From Sphingobium bisphenolivorans (GTDB lineage Bacteria > Pseudomonadota > Alphaproteobacteria > Sphingomonadales > Sphingomonadaceae), in NCBI RefSeq assembly GCF_000412635.1, contig NZ_ASTG01000009.1, positions 124,001 through 188,000 on the forward strand: 64,000 nucleotides of DNA. The letters are read 5' to 3'. The notes under the pieces are model-generated. The model was given only the letters and a program-made list of their open reading frames with translations. It was not told the origin of the DNA and searched no databases. This document shows positions 52,431-61,435 of this stretch, piece after piece. A program made the translations under genes and the position numbers. Positions within the stretch are counted from its first letter, which is position 1. Each line of letters opens with the position of its first letter.

Positions 52431-54011
52431 TTAGAAATTGTAGCGCAGGCCAATCTGGCCCATGGCACTGATCACGGTATCCAGGTCGTCGGCCTTAGCA
52501 CTGTCCACGCCGACCGACGCCGATGCCTGAAGGTTGCGGCTGACCAGCCGGTAATAGCTGGTGAACGCGCCAAGGTTCAGCACGTCGAGCCGCGCGCCGC
52601 TGGCGTCGAAATAATTGACATAGACCGCGGTATCGATGCTCGACTGGCGGTCGACATGATAGGTAAGCGAGGCGTTGCCATACCAATTCTGGTCCCGCGT
52701 TCCGCGCACGAAGACCGTCTCGCCCGAAGGTGTCACGAACTTGCGCTGCGAATAGCCAAGGCCGACCCCCATCGCCCAAGGCCCCCGCTCCGCCGCATAT
52801 TGCATCGCGACGCCGCGATAGCGGAAGTTGGCGGCGGTGATGCCCGACAGGGCGTCGTTGAAGCACTGCCCACCGCCCGTGACGGAGAAGGCGCAGCCGG
52901 TGAAATCACCAGTGAAGGGATTGCGGACCACATTCAGATCGCTTCCCGACACCGACGCGACATTGGAGGTGATGACCCGGCCGAAACTGTCGATCCCGTC
53001 GAACACCACCAGCGCCAGGGACTGGTTGCGGCCGTGCCAGATGAAGCTGCCGGAGTAGGTCATGCCGCCATAGCGCTCCCCGACCCGCGCTTCGAGCGAA
53101 GTGCGGCGGCTGGGGCGCCAAAGGACGCCAACATCCCATATGATGTCATCGAATTCGTAGATCAGCTGCCGGGGCGAGCTTTCATCGGTGACATAGCGGC
53201 CGCTGGATGAGATCACCGGCGCGCCATTGCTGTCGAGCAAGGGGGAGCGCTGGCTGATCGCAATATCCTCATAACCGACCCCGCCGACCAGTGCGAGCGT
53301 GGGCGATATCGGCAGTGTCGCGTCGAGCCGGCCCCATTTATCCTCGAACCGCTGGTCGAGCTGGCTCGCCTCCTCACGGCTGTAGCCTGCGCTGGCGACG
53401 AGGCCGAGCGGCATCCAGACACCGGGAGAGACGCCGACAGATCCCATCAGGTCATGCGTCCAGGATTCAGCGAAACCGCCACCGCGGAACGGGCCGACAT
53501 TCACATCATCATCGACGCGGGCGTAGCCGAGCCGGTAGCTGGCGTTGACATTGAGATCGCCCACCCGCCCGGCATAGGACGGCCCGAAATAGGCGGCATA
53601 AACCTGACTGGTGAGATCGTCGTTGCGGACCGCCGCGCCCGACAGACCATCCGTCCGCACGCGCGTCGCCATCGCCCCCGCGTTCAGCGCAAGGCCCGGC
53701 GCGACCGCCAGCCGGCCAGCGACGATGCCGCTGATGACGTCCTGATCGCTCAGCTGCTCGCCCCAGCCGAAGCTGTGATTATATTGAACGTCCGCGCCGA
53801 CCTCCAACCGCCGCGTCTGCACGCTCGCCGTCACGCCCGCCGTGACATTGGTGTAGGTCAGCACGTCGCCGCCGCCCTCGATCGGCGCGACTACGACCTG
53901 GTCGATGCCGAGATAAGGCGCGACCTCCACCTTTCGCCGCTCCTGCGCGTGGGCGGGAACGGCAAGCAGCCAGAAGCCCACAGTGCTCATCAGGAAATGG
54001 GAAGCACGCAT
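52431..54011 (-). CDS. XrtA-associated outer-membrane beta-barrel protein
   Basis: This 526-residue protein has a signal peptide (HFLMSTVGFWLLAVPAHAQ) and alternating polar/aromatic strands typical of a large outer-membrane barrel. It ends ISAMGQIGLRYNF, the C-terminal Phe of BAM substrates. It belongs to the exosortase-associated TIGR03016-like group. It may act as a channel or partner for export of the polysaccharide. Its ATG shares one base with the kinase stop. Confidence 0.9.
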   Translation of the reverse strand: MRASHFLMSTVGFWLLAVPAHAQERRKVEVAPYLGIDQVVVAPIEGGGDVLTYTNVTAGVTASVQTRRLEVGADVQYNHSFGWGEQLSDQDVISGIVAGRLAVAPGLALNAGAMATRVRTDGLSGAAVRNDDLTSQVYAAYFGPSYAGRVGDLNVNASYRLGYARVDDDVNVGPFRGGGFAESWTHDLMGSVGVSPGVWMPLGLVASAGYSREEASQLDQRFEDKWGRLDATLPISPTLALVGGVGYEDIAISQRSPLLDSNGAPVISSSGRYVTDESSPRQLIYEFDDIIWDVGVLWRPSRRTSLEARVGERYGGMTYSGSFIWHGRNQSLALVVFDGIDSFGRVITSNVASVSGSDLNVVRNPFTGDFTGCAFSVTGGGQCFNDALSGITAANFRYRGVAMQYAAERGPWAMGVGLGYSQRKFVTPSGETVFVRGTRDQNWYGNASLTYHVDRQSSIDTAVYVNYFDASGARLDVLNLGAFTSYYRLVSRNLQASASVGVDSAKADDLDTVISAMGQIGLRYNF

Positions 54012-54928
54012 CAGTCGGCCTGCCCCTTGGCATAATAGCTGCCGAAGCGCCGTCCGCCACTTGCGAAACGCACCCCGTTGATCAGCAGCCTGACGTCCGG
54101 CCCGCCTCTCAACATGGCCGCCGCCTCACGCAGCGCACCTTCCGCCGTGCGGTCCGCCCGCACCACCAGCAGCGCGATGGCGGCATGGCTCGCCAGCACA
54201 GACGCCGCCGACGCCGCCAGCAAAGGCGGCGAATCGAACAGGATGATGCGCTCGGGCCGCCCCTCGGTCAGGCGACCCAGCAGCATCTCCGTCCGCGCGG
54301 AGGAGAGATATTCGGTGTCGTTGTTGCTCCGCTGACCGGCAGGAAGAACCGAAAGCGACGGGATATCCGTCCGCAGCACGCAATCCTCGATCGTGATCGC
54401 AGGATCTGCCAGCGCGTCCATCAACCCCGGTCCGGCGGTAAGGCCCAGTGCTTCAGGAATGCCGGGCTTGCCGAAGTCCGCATCGACCAGCAGGATTTCC
54501 CGGTCCTTTTCCGCCGCTAGGCTGAGCGCCAGATTGATCGCGGTGAAGCTCTTGCCATCTCCGCTATGCGCCGAGCACACGAGCACGCGATTGCCCCGCG
54601 CATGGCCCGCCAGCGCGGCGAGCAGATCGCGCTTCAGCAGCCGGAACTCCTCGCTCATGGCGGTTACCGGCCCGTCCGGCAGCAGATAGCCCGCCTCGAC
54701 CAGCGCGATGCGGTCGATCGGCTGCACCGGGCCGCTCCAGTCGGGCGCGCGATAGCCGGTTTGCGCAGCAGCGATCTCCGGTGCTTGCGGCGCAAGCTCC
54801 ACCAGCGCCTCGTCTTCCGGCACCTCGACCGCCGGCGCCGCACGTCCCTGCAGCGCCGCGTTGAAGTCGTAAATCTCGGTCGCGCGCTCGATCAACGAGC
54901 CGCTGGACAGGGACTTATGCTTGTTCAT
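54011..54928 (-). CDS. XrtA-associated BY-type tyrosine kinase
   Basis: This 305-residue protein is the cytosolic tyrosine autokinase half of a Wzc-like pair, in the exosortase-A-associated subgroup. Walker A is SAHSGDGKSFTAINLA; Walker A' includes LLVDADFGKPGIPEAL; Walker B is IILFDSPPLL. It has no membrane helix, so it depends on the adjacent chain-length protein. The tail has Tyr residues in GSYYAKGQAD but no long Tyr cluster. The ATG at 54928 follows AAAGGGGACGACGG. Confidence 0.92.
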   Translation of the reverse strand: MNKHKSLSSGSLIERATEIYDFNAALQGRAAPAVEVPEDEALVELAPQAPEIAAAQTGYRAPDWSGPVQPIDRIALVEAGYLLPDGPVTAMSEEFRLLKRDLLAALAGHARGNRVLVCSAHSGDGKSFTAINLALSLAAEKDREILLVDADFGKPGIPEALGLTAGPGLMDALADPAITIEDCVLRTDIPSLSVLPAGQRSNNDTEYLSSARTEMLLGRLTEGRPERIILFDSPPLLAASAASVLASHAAIALLVVRADRTAEGALREAAAMLRGGPDVRLLINGVRFASGGRRFGSYYAKGQAD

Positions 54929-54941
54929 CCGTCGTCCCCTT

Positions 54942-56453
54942 TCAGGCCAGTCCGCGCTGGACAAATTCGATGACGATCAGCAGCAGGCACAGCCCCGCCA
55001 GACCGCCACTCGCGCTGGCGAACCATTTCATGCGCTGCCGTTCGGCGGCGACCTGCGCGGCATTCAGCGTCTGGCTGATCGATCCGATGACCGGCACGCC
55101 CATCGCCTTCTCCAGCCGCGCCGCATTGGGGAAGCTGCCCTTCAGCTGCGCCACGGCGAAGGCAGTGCCGATGCCCGCGCCGACAGCCAGCACCAACACG
55201 CCCAGCAGCAGCAGCGGCCGGTTGGGCGCGGCCGGCGCGGTCGGCAGGCTGGGCGGATTGATGACGCGGAACTGGATCGCCCCCGCCTCCGTCTTCACGT
55301 CGCCGCGCAGCCGGATTTCCTCGCGATCGGCCAGCATCTTGTCATATTGCGTCTTGAGCAGCTGATAATCGCGGTCGAGCCGCTCCTGCTCGGCTGCAAG
55401 GCCGGGTTCGTCAGTCTGCCGCGACATCATGGCATTGAGGTCGGACTGCAACTGCGCCTTGCGGGCCTGAAGCCCCTGCACGGTCGCGGCGCGTTCCGCC
55501 TGCATCGACTTGATCGAGAGCCATGCCGGGTTAGGCGCGCCACCCGCGCCGCCGCCCGACTGCCTCCGCAGCAGATCGACCTGCCGCTGCGCCGCAATCA
55601 CGTCGGGATGGTTGCTCGTATAGCCGCGCGCCCGCATGGAGGCGAGGTCCGCCTGCACCTGCGCCAATGCCGAAGGACCGCCCGAAGCGCCCGCTCCCGG
55701 CAACGTCTGCGGCGTGCCGGCCAGCTGGCCATTCATGGCGCTGAGGCCGCTCTGCGCCTGAATGAGTTGCGAGTCGATCGTGTTGATTTCCTGCCGCGCG
55801 GCATTCATCCGGTCGCCGATCGAACCGGCGCCCGGCAGCACGGCCGCATAGCGCTGTTCGAATTCCACCCGCTTCTGCTCGGCGGCGGCGAGCTGCTTGC
55901 CGCGCTCGGCCAGCTGCTGGTCGAGGAAGGCAAGGCTCTGCCGCGTCTCCACCTTGTCGCCGGACAGATTCGATTCCTGGAAGATGTCGATCAGCTTCTG
56001 CGCGATCTGCTGCGATATGCGCGCATTGGCCCCGTCGGAAAGGCCCGCGTCGGCCGAAGTCGCGCTGATGTCGATCATGCTGGGATCAAGCTGCGCCATC
56101 ACGGTGATGCCTTCGCGCAGCATCGTGATCTTCGCCGCCAGATCGCGCGGGCCGCTGACGGTGCGGGCCAGGTCGGTTTCCTTGACCACCCGCTCCAGAT
56201 TCTCCGTGCTCGCCAGCGTCTGGCGCGCCCGATCCAGCGCCTGCTGCGACTGGACCTGGGTGATGCCCACCTTGTCCTCCAGCAGCGACTGGGTGTTCAC
56301 ATACACCCGCGCCTTCGATTCATAGCTGTTGGGGATCAGCGCGATGCCCAGCCAGCCCAGCATGGCAACGCCCCACGCGACCGCCAGCGCCAGCCAGCGC
56401 CGGTTCCATATGCCGTGCAGAACGACCAGCAGCTCATCGACAAGCGCGGCCAT
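54942..56453 (-). CDS. XrtA-associated chain-length determinant protein
   Basis: This 503-residue inner-membrane co-polymerase (Wzz/GumC-like) has helices near residues 20-40 (RWLALAVAWGVAMLGWLGIALIP) and 425-445 and 480-500. A long periplasmic coiled-coil lies between (KVETRQSLAFLDQQLAERGKQLAAAEQKR and QERLDRDYQLLKTQYDKMLADREEI). It controls chain length and links to the tyrosine kinase encoded 13 bases downstream. It starts two bases after the export lipoprotein stop. Confidence 0.93.
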   Translation of the reverse strand: MAALVDELLVVLHGIWNRRWLALAVAWGVAMLGWLGIALIPNSYESKARVYVNTQSLLEDKVGITQVQSQQALDRARQTLASTENLERVVKETDLARTVSGPRDLAAKITMLREGITVMAQLDPSMIDISATSADAGLSDGANARISQQIAQKLIDIFQESNLSGDKVETRQSLAFLDQQLAERGKQLAAAEQKRVEFEQRYAAVLPGAGSIGDRMNAARQEINTIDSQLIQAQSGLSAMNGQLAGTPQTLPGAGASGGPSALAQVQADLASMRARGYTSNHPDVIAAQRQVDLLRRQSGGGAGGAPNPAWLSIKSMQAERAATVQGLQARKAQLQSDLNAMMSRQTDEPGLAAEQERLDRDYQLLKTQYDKMLADREEIRLRGDVKTEAGAIQFRVINPPSLPTAPAAPNRPLLLLGVLVLAVGAGIGTAFAVAQLKGSFPNAARLEKAMGVPVIGSISQTLNAAQVAAERQRMKWFASASGGLAGLCLLLIVIEFVQRGLA

Positions 56454-56455
56454 GG

Positions 56456-57103
56456 TCAGAACATGCTTTCGGGGATGATGATGACGTCGCCAGGGGCCAG
56501 CATCACATTGGCCTTGCTGTCGCCGCGCTTCAGCAGATCGCCGATGCGGACATTATATTCCTGCTGCTTCGCTGTTTCCCGGTTGAACCGCACCAGCCGA
56601 GCCTTGTTGCCCGCCGCATATTCGCTTAAGCCCCCGACCGAAATCATCGCATCGAGCAGCGTCATGTTCGCGCGATACGGGATGGACGCCGGCTTTTCCG
56701 TCGCGCCGACGATCCGCACCTGCTGGCTGAACGTGCCGGAGAAATTGTTGACGATCACCGATACCAGCGGATTTTCGATATATTTGGAAAGCGCGGTCTT
56801 CAGGTCGTCACCCAGTTGCTTGGGCGTCTTGCCCACGGCCGGCATGTCGGCGATCAGCGGCGTGGTAATGCGCCCGTCGGGCCGCACCTGAACCTTCGCG
56901 CCCAGTTCGGGATTGCGCCACACGAAGATGGTGAGGTCATCTAGCGGGCCGATGACATATTCCTCACCCGGCCCCTCCTGCGTGGAAACGAAAGAGGCAG
57001 GCGGCAGTTGCGCCCCGCCGCCGCCACCCGAAGCGCAGCCCGAAAGGGCGATGGCCGGCAAGGATGCGCCGATCAATGCCCGAGAAACCGACAGGAAACG
57101 CAT
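56456..57103 (-). CDS. Polysaccharide export lipoprotein (Wza-like)
   Basis: This 215-residue outer-membrane export protein has a lipoprotein signal peptide ending in the lipobox LSGC (IALSGCASGG). A poly-saccharide-export domain follows (YVIGPLDDLTIFVWRNPELGAKVQVRPDGRI) and an SLBB domain (VRIVGATEKPASIPYRANMTLLDAMISVGGL). It exports the polymer through the outer membrane with the chain-length protein. The ATG at 57103 has AGGG eight bases upstream. It starts the second transcription unit of the cluster behind a 133-base gap. Confidence 0.93.
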   Translation of the reverse strand: MRFLSVSRALIGASLPAIALSGCASGGGGGAQLPPASFVSTQEGPGEEYVIGPLDDLTIFVWRNPELGAKVQVRPDGRITTPLIADMPAVGKTPKQLGDDLKTALSKYIENPLVSVIVNNFSGTFSQQVRIVGATEKPASIPYRANMTLLDAMISVGGLSEYAAGNKARLVRFNRETAKQQEYNVRIGDLLKRGDSKANVMLAPGDVIIIPESMF

Positions 57104-57236
57104 ATCTTCATCCCTCACTTGCGGCTGCGCTGAAGGCCCCCGCCAAGGAGGATGGACGGCCGTCGAGCACATGGCTTCGACCGCCTTCTTGCCCCCAAAG
57201 GGTAAAGATACCGTTAGTTGTTAAGTTGCTGGCAAA
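57104..57236 (-). promoter_or_regulatory. Probable promoter region of the EPS export genes
   Basis: This is the largest gap in the block between the decarboxylase and the export gene. On the minus strand the sequence TTAACAACTAACGGTATCTTTACC around 57200-57225 is A+T-rich and could hold a promoter for the whole downstream operon. No perfect consensus is visible, and no CtrA box with the right 7-base spacing. Confidence 0.4.
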
Positions 57237-58469
57237 TCAGCCAAGTAACAGTTCGTGCGCGGGAGGATGTCCGAGGAAGGCGGCAGGACTTGCCGACGCC
57301 CCGTAGGCGCCCGCAACGAAGATCGCGATCACGTCGCCCTCATTGACTGGCGGCAGCCCAACCTTGTCCCCCAGGCGGTCGATCGGAGTGCAGAGACACC
57401 CCACGACGGTCACCGCTTCCTGTGCGGCAGGTGCGCCATAGCGGTTGGCGACCGCGATGGGATAGTTACGCTTGACCACCGTGCCGAAATTGCCGCTCGC
57501 CGCCAGTTGATGATGCAGCCCGCCGTCGACCACGACGAAGATTTCGCCCTGGCTCTTCTTAACGTCTATAACGCGCGTTAGATAAACCCCCGCCTCCCCG
57601 ACCAGCCAGCGGCCGAGTTCGATGGCGAACTCGCTGCCCCTCAAGATGTCGACGCGCTCATCCAGCACTCGGCCGAGCGCATCACCTATTGGCCGGATGT
57701 CCAGCCGCTGGTCGCCCGGAAAATAGGGAATGCCAAAGCCGCCGCCCAGATTGACCAGCGGCGGCGCCGCGCCCACGGCCTCCGACAGGCGAGTGGCAAG
57801 CCCGATCGTCGCCGCCTGCGTCTCGGCAAGGGCGTTCGCGTCCAGCGCCTGACTGCCGGCAAAGATATGCCAGCCCCGCCAGTCCGCGCCGGCATCGATC
57901 ACCCAGCGCGCAAGATCGGCGGCGCGTTCCGCATCGACGCCGAAGGGCTTGGCCCCGCCGCCCATCCGCATGCCGGAGCCCTTGAGGTCGAAGTCCGGGT
58001 TGACGCGCACCGCCAGCTTGGGTCGACGGCCGCGTTTTTCGGCTATCGCGATGGCGCGGCGGGCCTCCCCTTCCGACTCCAGATTGATCGTGGCGCCGCT
58101 ATCGATGGCGAGCGCCAGTTCATCGTCGCGCTTGCCCGGCCCGGCAAAGCTCACATGCGCTGCGTCCATCCCGGCTTCCAGCGCCCGCGCCAGTTCGCCG
58201 CCGGACGCCACGTCGAACCCATCGACCAGCCCCGCCATGCGCGCCAGCAGCGGGGCGTAAGGGTTCGCCTTCACCGCATAATGGATCGACAATTTCGCCG
58301 GCATGGCGTCGCGCAGCGCGCGTATCTGCTGCTCGACCACGCCCATGTCATAGACGAACAGCGGCGTGTCGCCCGCCTCATCGATCAGGCTCGCCGCCCC
58401 GCATCCCCCGATCAGCAGCATGCCCTCTTCGCCGCTGAAGAAGGGCGGGATCGGACCCATCGGCTTCAT
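57237..58469 (-). CDS. XrtA-associated PLP-dependent decarboxylase
   Basis: This 410-residue fold-type III decarboxylase (ornithine/diaminopimelate decarboxylase group) fits the exosortase-A-associated TIGR03099 pattern. PLP Lys is in SIHYAVKANPYAPLL; the phosphate-binding loop is NLGGGFGIPYFPG. The late EAVTVVGCLCTPIDRLGDKVGLP contains the catalytic Cys region. It probably decarboxylates an amino acid activated by or carried with the adjacent AMP-ligase. Its ATG overlaps the ligase stop (ATGA). Confidence 0.92.
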   Translation of the reverse strand: MKPMGPIPPFFSGEEGMLLIGGCGAASLIDEAGDTPLFVYDMGVVEQQIRALRDAMPAKLSIHYAVKANPYAPLLARMAGLVDGFDVASGGELARALEAGMDAAHVSFAGPGKRDDELALAIDSGATINLESEGEARRAIAIAEKRGRRPKLAVRVNPDFDLKGSGMRMGGGAKPFGVDAERAADLARWVIDAGADWRGWHIFAGSQALDANALAETQAATIGLATRLSEAVGAAPPLVNLGGGFGIPYFPGDQRLDIRPIGDALGRVLDERVDILRGSEFAIELGRWLVGEAGVYLTRVIDVKKSQGEIFVVVDGGLHHQLAASGNFGTVVKRNYPIAVANRYGAPAAQEAVTVVGCLCTPIDRLGDKVGLPPVNEGDVIAIFVAGAYGASASPAAFLGHPPAHELLLG

Positions 58470-60019
58470 GCGGCATAGTCCCGCGCCAGCGCCACGCGAT
58501 CGGTCTTGCCATTGGGATTGCGGGGAAATTCGGTGAGCATGACGATCTCGCGCGGCTGCATGAAGTTGGGAAGCTCGGCCTTCAGCCGCGCCTCCACTTC
58601 CGCCTTTAGCTCCGCCGACGAACCGCGCAACAGCAACAGCACCGCCTGCCCCAGCCGGTCATCCTTGACGCCCAGCGCGACCGCCTCCGCCACGCCGGCG
58701 ACCGCAACGGCGGCTTCCTCGATCTCGGTCGGGCTGATGCGGTTGCCGGCGGACTTGATCATCGCGTCGTCGCGGCTGACGAAATAGAGCAGACCCTGCG
58801 CATCGCGGCGCACAGTGTCCCCGGACCAGACCGCCGTGCCGCCATAGCGCGAGGCCGGCGGCGCGGGCTTGAACCGCTCGGCCGTGCGCGCAGCATCGCG
58901 CCAATAGCCGTGCGCGACCAGCGGCCCGCAATGAACCAGCTCACCCGTCTCATCATCGTCGGCAAGGCTGCCGTCAGGGCGCACGACCAATATCTCGGCA
59001 TGCGGGATCGCCGACCCCATGCTGTCCGGATGACTCTCCACCAGCGCAGGCGGCAGATAGGTGGAGCGGAACGCTTCGGTGAGGCCGTACATCGGATAGA
59101 GTTCCGCCTGCGGAAACAGCGATCGCAGCTTCGCCACCAAGGGCCGCGTCAGCGCCCCGCCGCTATTGGTAAGCCGCTTGAGCTTGCTCGCCACCTCCTC
59201 CGGCCAGTCCAGCTCGGCCAGCTGCACCCAAAGCGGCGGTACCCCGGCAAGAGTGGTGATATCGCGCCGGTCGACCGACTTCAGCACATCGCGCGGCGTC
59301 AGATAATCGAGCGGATAAACGCAGCCCCCCGCAACCCATGTCGAAAACAGCTGGTTCTGCCCATAATCGAAGCTGAACGGCAGCACGCAGAGGGTCCGGT
59401 CCTGCGCCGTCATTCCGAGATATCCGGCCACGGACACCGCGCCCAGCCAGAGATTGGCGTGGCTCAGCATCACGCCCTTGGGCCGCCCTGTCGACCCACT
59501 GGTATAGAGGATCGCTGCCAGATCATCAGGGCTGGCGTTCGAGGGAGGAAGCGCCGTTCCCCCGCTCATGGCGGCGGCGGCGTCATCCTCGCGATGGACC
59601 TCGCAGGCTTCGGGCATGTCCTCGGGCGCGAGCGTCGCAAGCCGGCTCGCCGTGCCGATCAGCAGCGCCGCGCCGCTATCCGCTAATATATGGGCGACCT
59701 GGGCATGTTTGAGCAACGGATTGATCGGCACATGCACCAGCCCGGCGCGCGGCGCGGCAAGCGGCATCAGGGCCGCGACGGGTCCCTTGGCGATCCAGCT
59801 CGCCACGCGCGCGCCCTTCTCCAGTCCAAAGCCCGCCAGCCACCCCGCGAGCCGCCCCAGCGTCAGTTCCAGTTCGCCGAAACTCTGCAAGCCCGACCGG
59901 CCATCCAGCGCGGGCCGCGCTGGCTCACCATGCAACAGCACATGATCGATCGGCAGCACGGCCGCACCGTCGATCACGCAAGGAGGCAGCGCATCAGCCA
60001 TGGGATCGCTTAACTCCAT
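58466..60019 (-). CDS. XrtA-associated acyl-CoA/AMP-ligase
   Basis: This 517-residue AMP-forming ligase of the exosortase-A-associated group activates a carboxylic acid with ATP. The P-loop is AAILYTSGSTGRPKGVML; the A5 motif is YPMYGLTEAFRSTYLPP; A8 is GNRISPTEIEEAAVAV; the final Lys is in NPNGKTDRVALAR. It may load the acyl carrier protein encoded divergently. The ATG at 60019 follows GAGGAAAA; an ATG at 60001 is an alternative. Confidence 0.92.
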   Translation of the reverse strand: MELSDPMADALPPCVIDGAAVLPIDHVLLHGEPARPALDGRSGLQSFGELELTLGRLAGWLAGFGLEKGARVASWIAKGPVAALMPLAAPRAGLVHVPINPLLKHAQVAHILADSGAALLIGTASRLATLAPEDMPEACEVHREDDAAAAMSGGTALPPSNASPDDLAAILYTSGSTGRPKGVMLSHANLWLGAVSVAGYLGMTAQDRTLCVLPFSFDYGQNQLFSTWVAGGCVYPLDYLTPRDVLKSVDRRDITTLAGVPPLWVQLAELDWPEEVASKLKRLTNSGGALTRPLVAKLRSLFPQAELYPMYGLTEAFRSTYLPPALVESHPDSMGSAIPHAEILVVRPDGSLADDDETGELVHCGPLVAHGYWRDAARTAERFKPAPPASRYGGTAVWSGDTVRRDAQGLLYFVSRDDAMIKSAGNRISPTEIEEAAVAVAGVAEAVALGVKDDRLGQAVLLLLRGSSAELKAEVEARLKAELPNFMQPREIVMLTEFPRNPNGKTDRVALARDYAA

Positions 60020-60042
60020 CTCCAGACTTTTCCTCTACGGTC
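60020..60042. promoter_or_regulatory. Very short divergent gap, ligase / GNAT
   Basis: Only 23 bases separate the two divergent start codons. Any promoter must overlap coding sequence of the opposite gene. The gap has the ligase ribosome-binding site (GAGGAAAA on the minus strand). Confidence 0.45.
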
Positions 60043-61074
60043 ATGATGCTCCGGGGAGATAGTGCGTTGCTCGTCACAAGGGAATATCAGAGCTTGGCCC
60101 GCGCGCGCGAAGCAATTGGAACCCGCCTCGATCGTGGATCCACCGCATCGCTGTTCGACCGGATCGACTGGCTCGAGTCGCTGCACGATCATTGTTTCGA
60201 CGGCGTACCGGTTCGCATCCTGCGCGCGATGGAAGATGAAGCGGAAGCCTGGCTGTTCCTCCTTGCGCCCGATCAGCGGCGGCTGAGTGCGCTCGCCAAC
60301 TGGTACAGCTTCGAATGGGGTCCGATCTTCTTCGGTTCGCCCGATGCGCTCACCCGGCGGCGTTTGGTCGAGGTGCTGGCGCAAAATCTGCTGAAGGACG
60401 GTGCTCAGGTCGATCTCTATCCCGTGACGGAGGATGCAGCGCTGCTGATTGACGCATTCCGCCGGGCCGGATGGTTCGGCCTCAAGCGGCCCATGGGCGG
60501 CCGCTATCTGCTGCGCCCGAATGGCCGCAGCTTCGCGGAATATTGGGCGGCGCGCCCCGGCCGCCTGCGCAACCTGGTCCAGCGCAAGGCGCGCGCCAGC
60601 CGCTTCACCCTCAGCATCGGCCGAGAACTGACGGACGCGCTCTGGCGTGACTATGCCGCCGTCCATGCGCGCAGCTGGAAACAGCCCGAACCCAATCTGA
60701 ATTTCCTGCGCACCTTGGCCCAGCGGGAAGGCGCAGCGGGGACGCTGCGTCTGGGATTTGTCCGGCTGGAGGATCAGCCTGTGGCGGCGCAATTCTGGAC
60801 GGTGGAAAATGGCGTCGCGCTGATCCACAAGCTCGCCCATGACCAGGCCTTTGACGGCGCCTCCCCCGGCACCCTGCTCAGCCACGCCATGTTCGCCGAC
60901 GCGATCGATGGAGATCGGGTCGCACTGATCGACTATGGCACCGGCGACAATGGGTATAAGAGCGACTGGATGGAGGAGCGGACGACGCTGCATCGGCTCG
61001 ACTTCTTCAACCCGCGCTTCGCCTCAACCTGGCTGCCTGCCGCGCGTACCGCCATTTCCGCGCTTGTAGGTTGA
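60043..61074 (+). CDS. GNAT-fold acyltransferase of EPS module
   Basis: This 343-residue protein has a C-terminal GNAT/CelD-like domain (GFVRLEDQPVAAQFWTVENGVALIHKLAHDQAF then LIDYGTGDNGYKSDWMEE). It should transfer an acyl or aminoacyl group. The N-terminal half shows RIDWLESLHDHCF, a typical start of FemAB-like or CelD proteins. It is divergent from the AMP-ligase and precedes the acyl carrier protein gene, which suggests a ligase-ACP-acyltransferase relay. The start is the first of two ATGs. Confidence 0.85.
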   Translation: MMLRGDSALLVTREYQSLARAREAIGTRLDRGSTASLFDRIDWLESLHDHCFDGVPVRILRAMEDEAEAWLFLLAPDQRRLSALANWYSFEWGPIFFGSPDALTRRRLVEVLAQNLLKDGAQVDLYPVTEDAALLIDAFRRAGWFGLKRPMGGRYLLRPNGRSFAEYWAARPGRLRNLVQRKARASRFTLSIGRELTDALWRDYAAVHARSWKQPEPNLNFLRTLAQREGAAGTLRLGFVRLEDQPVAAQFWTVENGVALIHKLAHDQAFDGASPGTLLSHAMFADAIDGDRVALIDYGTGDNGYKSDWMEERTTLHRLDFFNPRFASTWLPAARTAISALVG

Positions 61075-61140
61075 GCCCGAAACGACTAGTAGGCGCCCAC
61101 CATGCGGGCAGGAAATTCTCAACTGGTCGACCAGCCAATG

Positions 61141-61392
61141 AATATCGAAACGCGGATGCGCAGCTTGCTGCGCGACGTCCTGTCCCTCTCGCAGGAGCGC
61201 GTGGACGGGTTCAATGCCGACACGCCGCTGTTTGGCGCTCTGCCGGAGCTGGACTCCATGGCGGTCGCCGGTCTGCTTACCGAAATGGAAGACCGCTTCG
61301 ACATCCTGATCGAGGATGACGATATCGACGGCGACACGTTCGAGACATTCGGAACGCTGGTCGCGTTCGCGAAGGCGAAGGTAGAAGGCTGA
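61141..61392 (+). CDS. Acyl carrier protein
   Basis: This protein of about 83 residues has the phosphopantetheine-attachment motif ELDSMAV. Helix patterns on both sides (RMRSLLRDVLSLSQERVDGF, LLTEMEDRFDI) match an ACP. It carries an acyl group on its Ser for transfer. ATG at 61141 fits the family; an earlier ATG at 61102 would add 13 residues. It is probably co-transcribed with the GNAT gene and may be charged by the AMP-ligase across the divergent promoter. Confidence 0.9.
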   Translation, partial: NIETRMRSLLRDVLSLSQERVDGFNADTPLFGALPELDSMAVAGLLTEMEDRFDILIEDDDIDGDTFETFGTLVAFAKAKVEG

Positions 61393-61435
61393 GGTTAGGG
61401 CTCCGACGGCTCCTGCAGCGTAACCAATCTTCTTT

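Noticed and set aside
54921-56891. Open frame of 656 codons on the plus strand across the chain-length and export genes
   Set aside because: It is antisense to two recognised proteins and shows no domain of its own.
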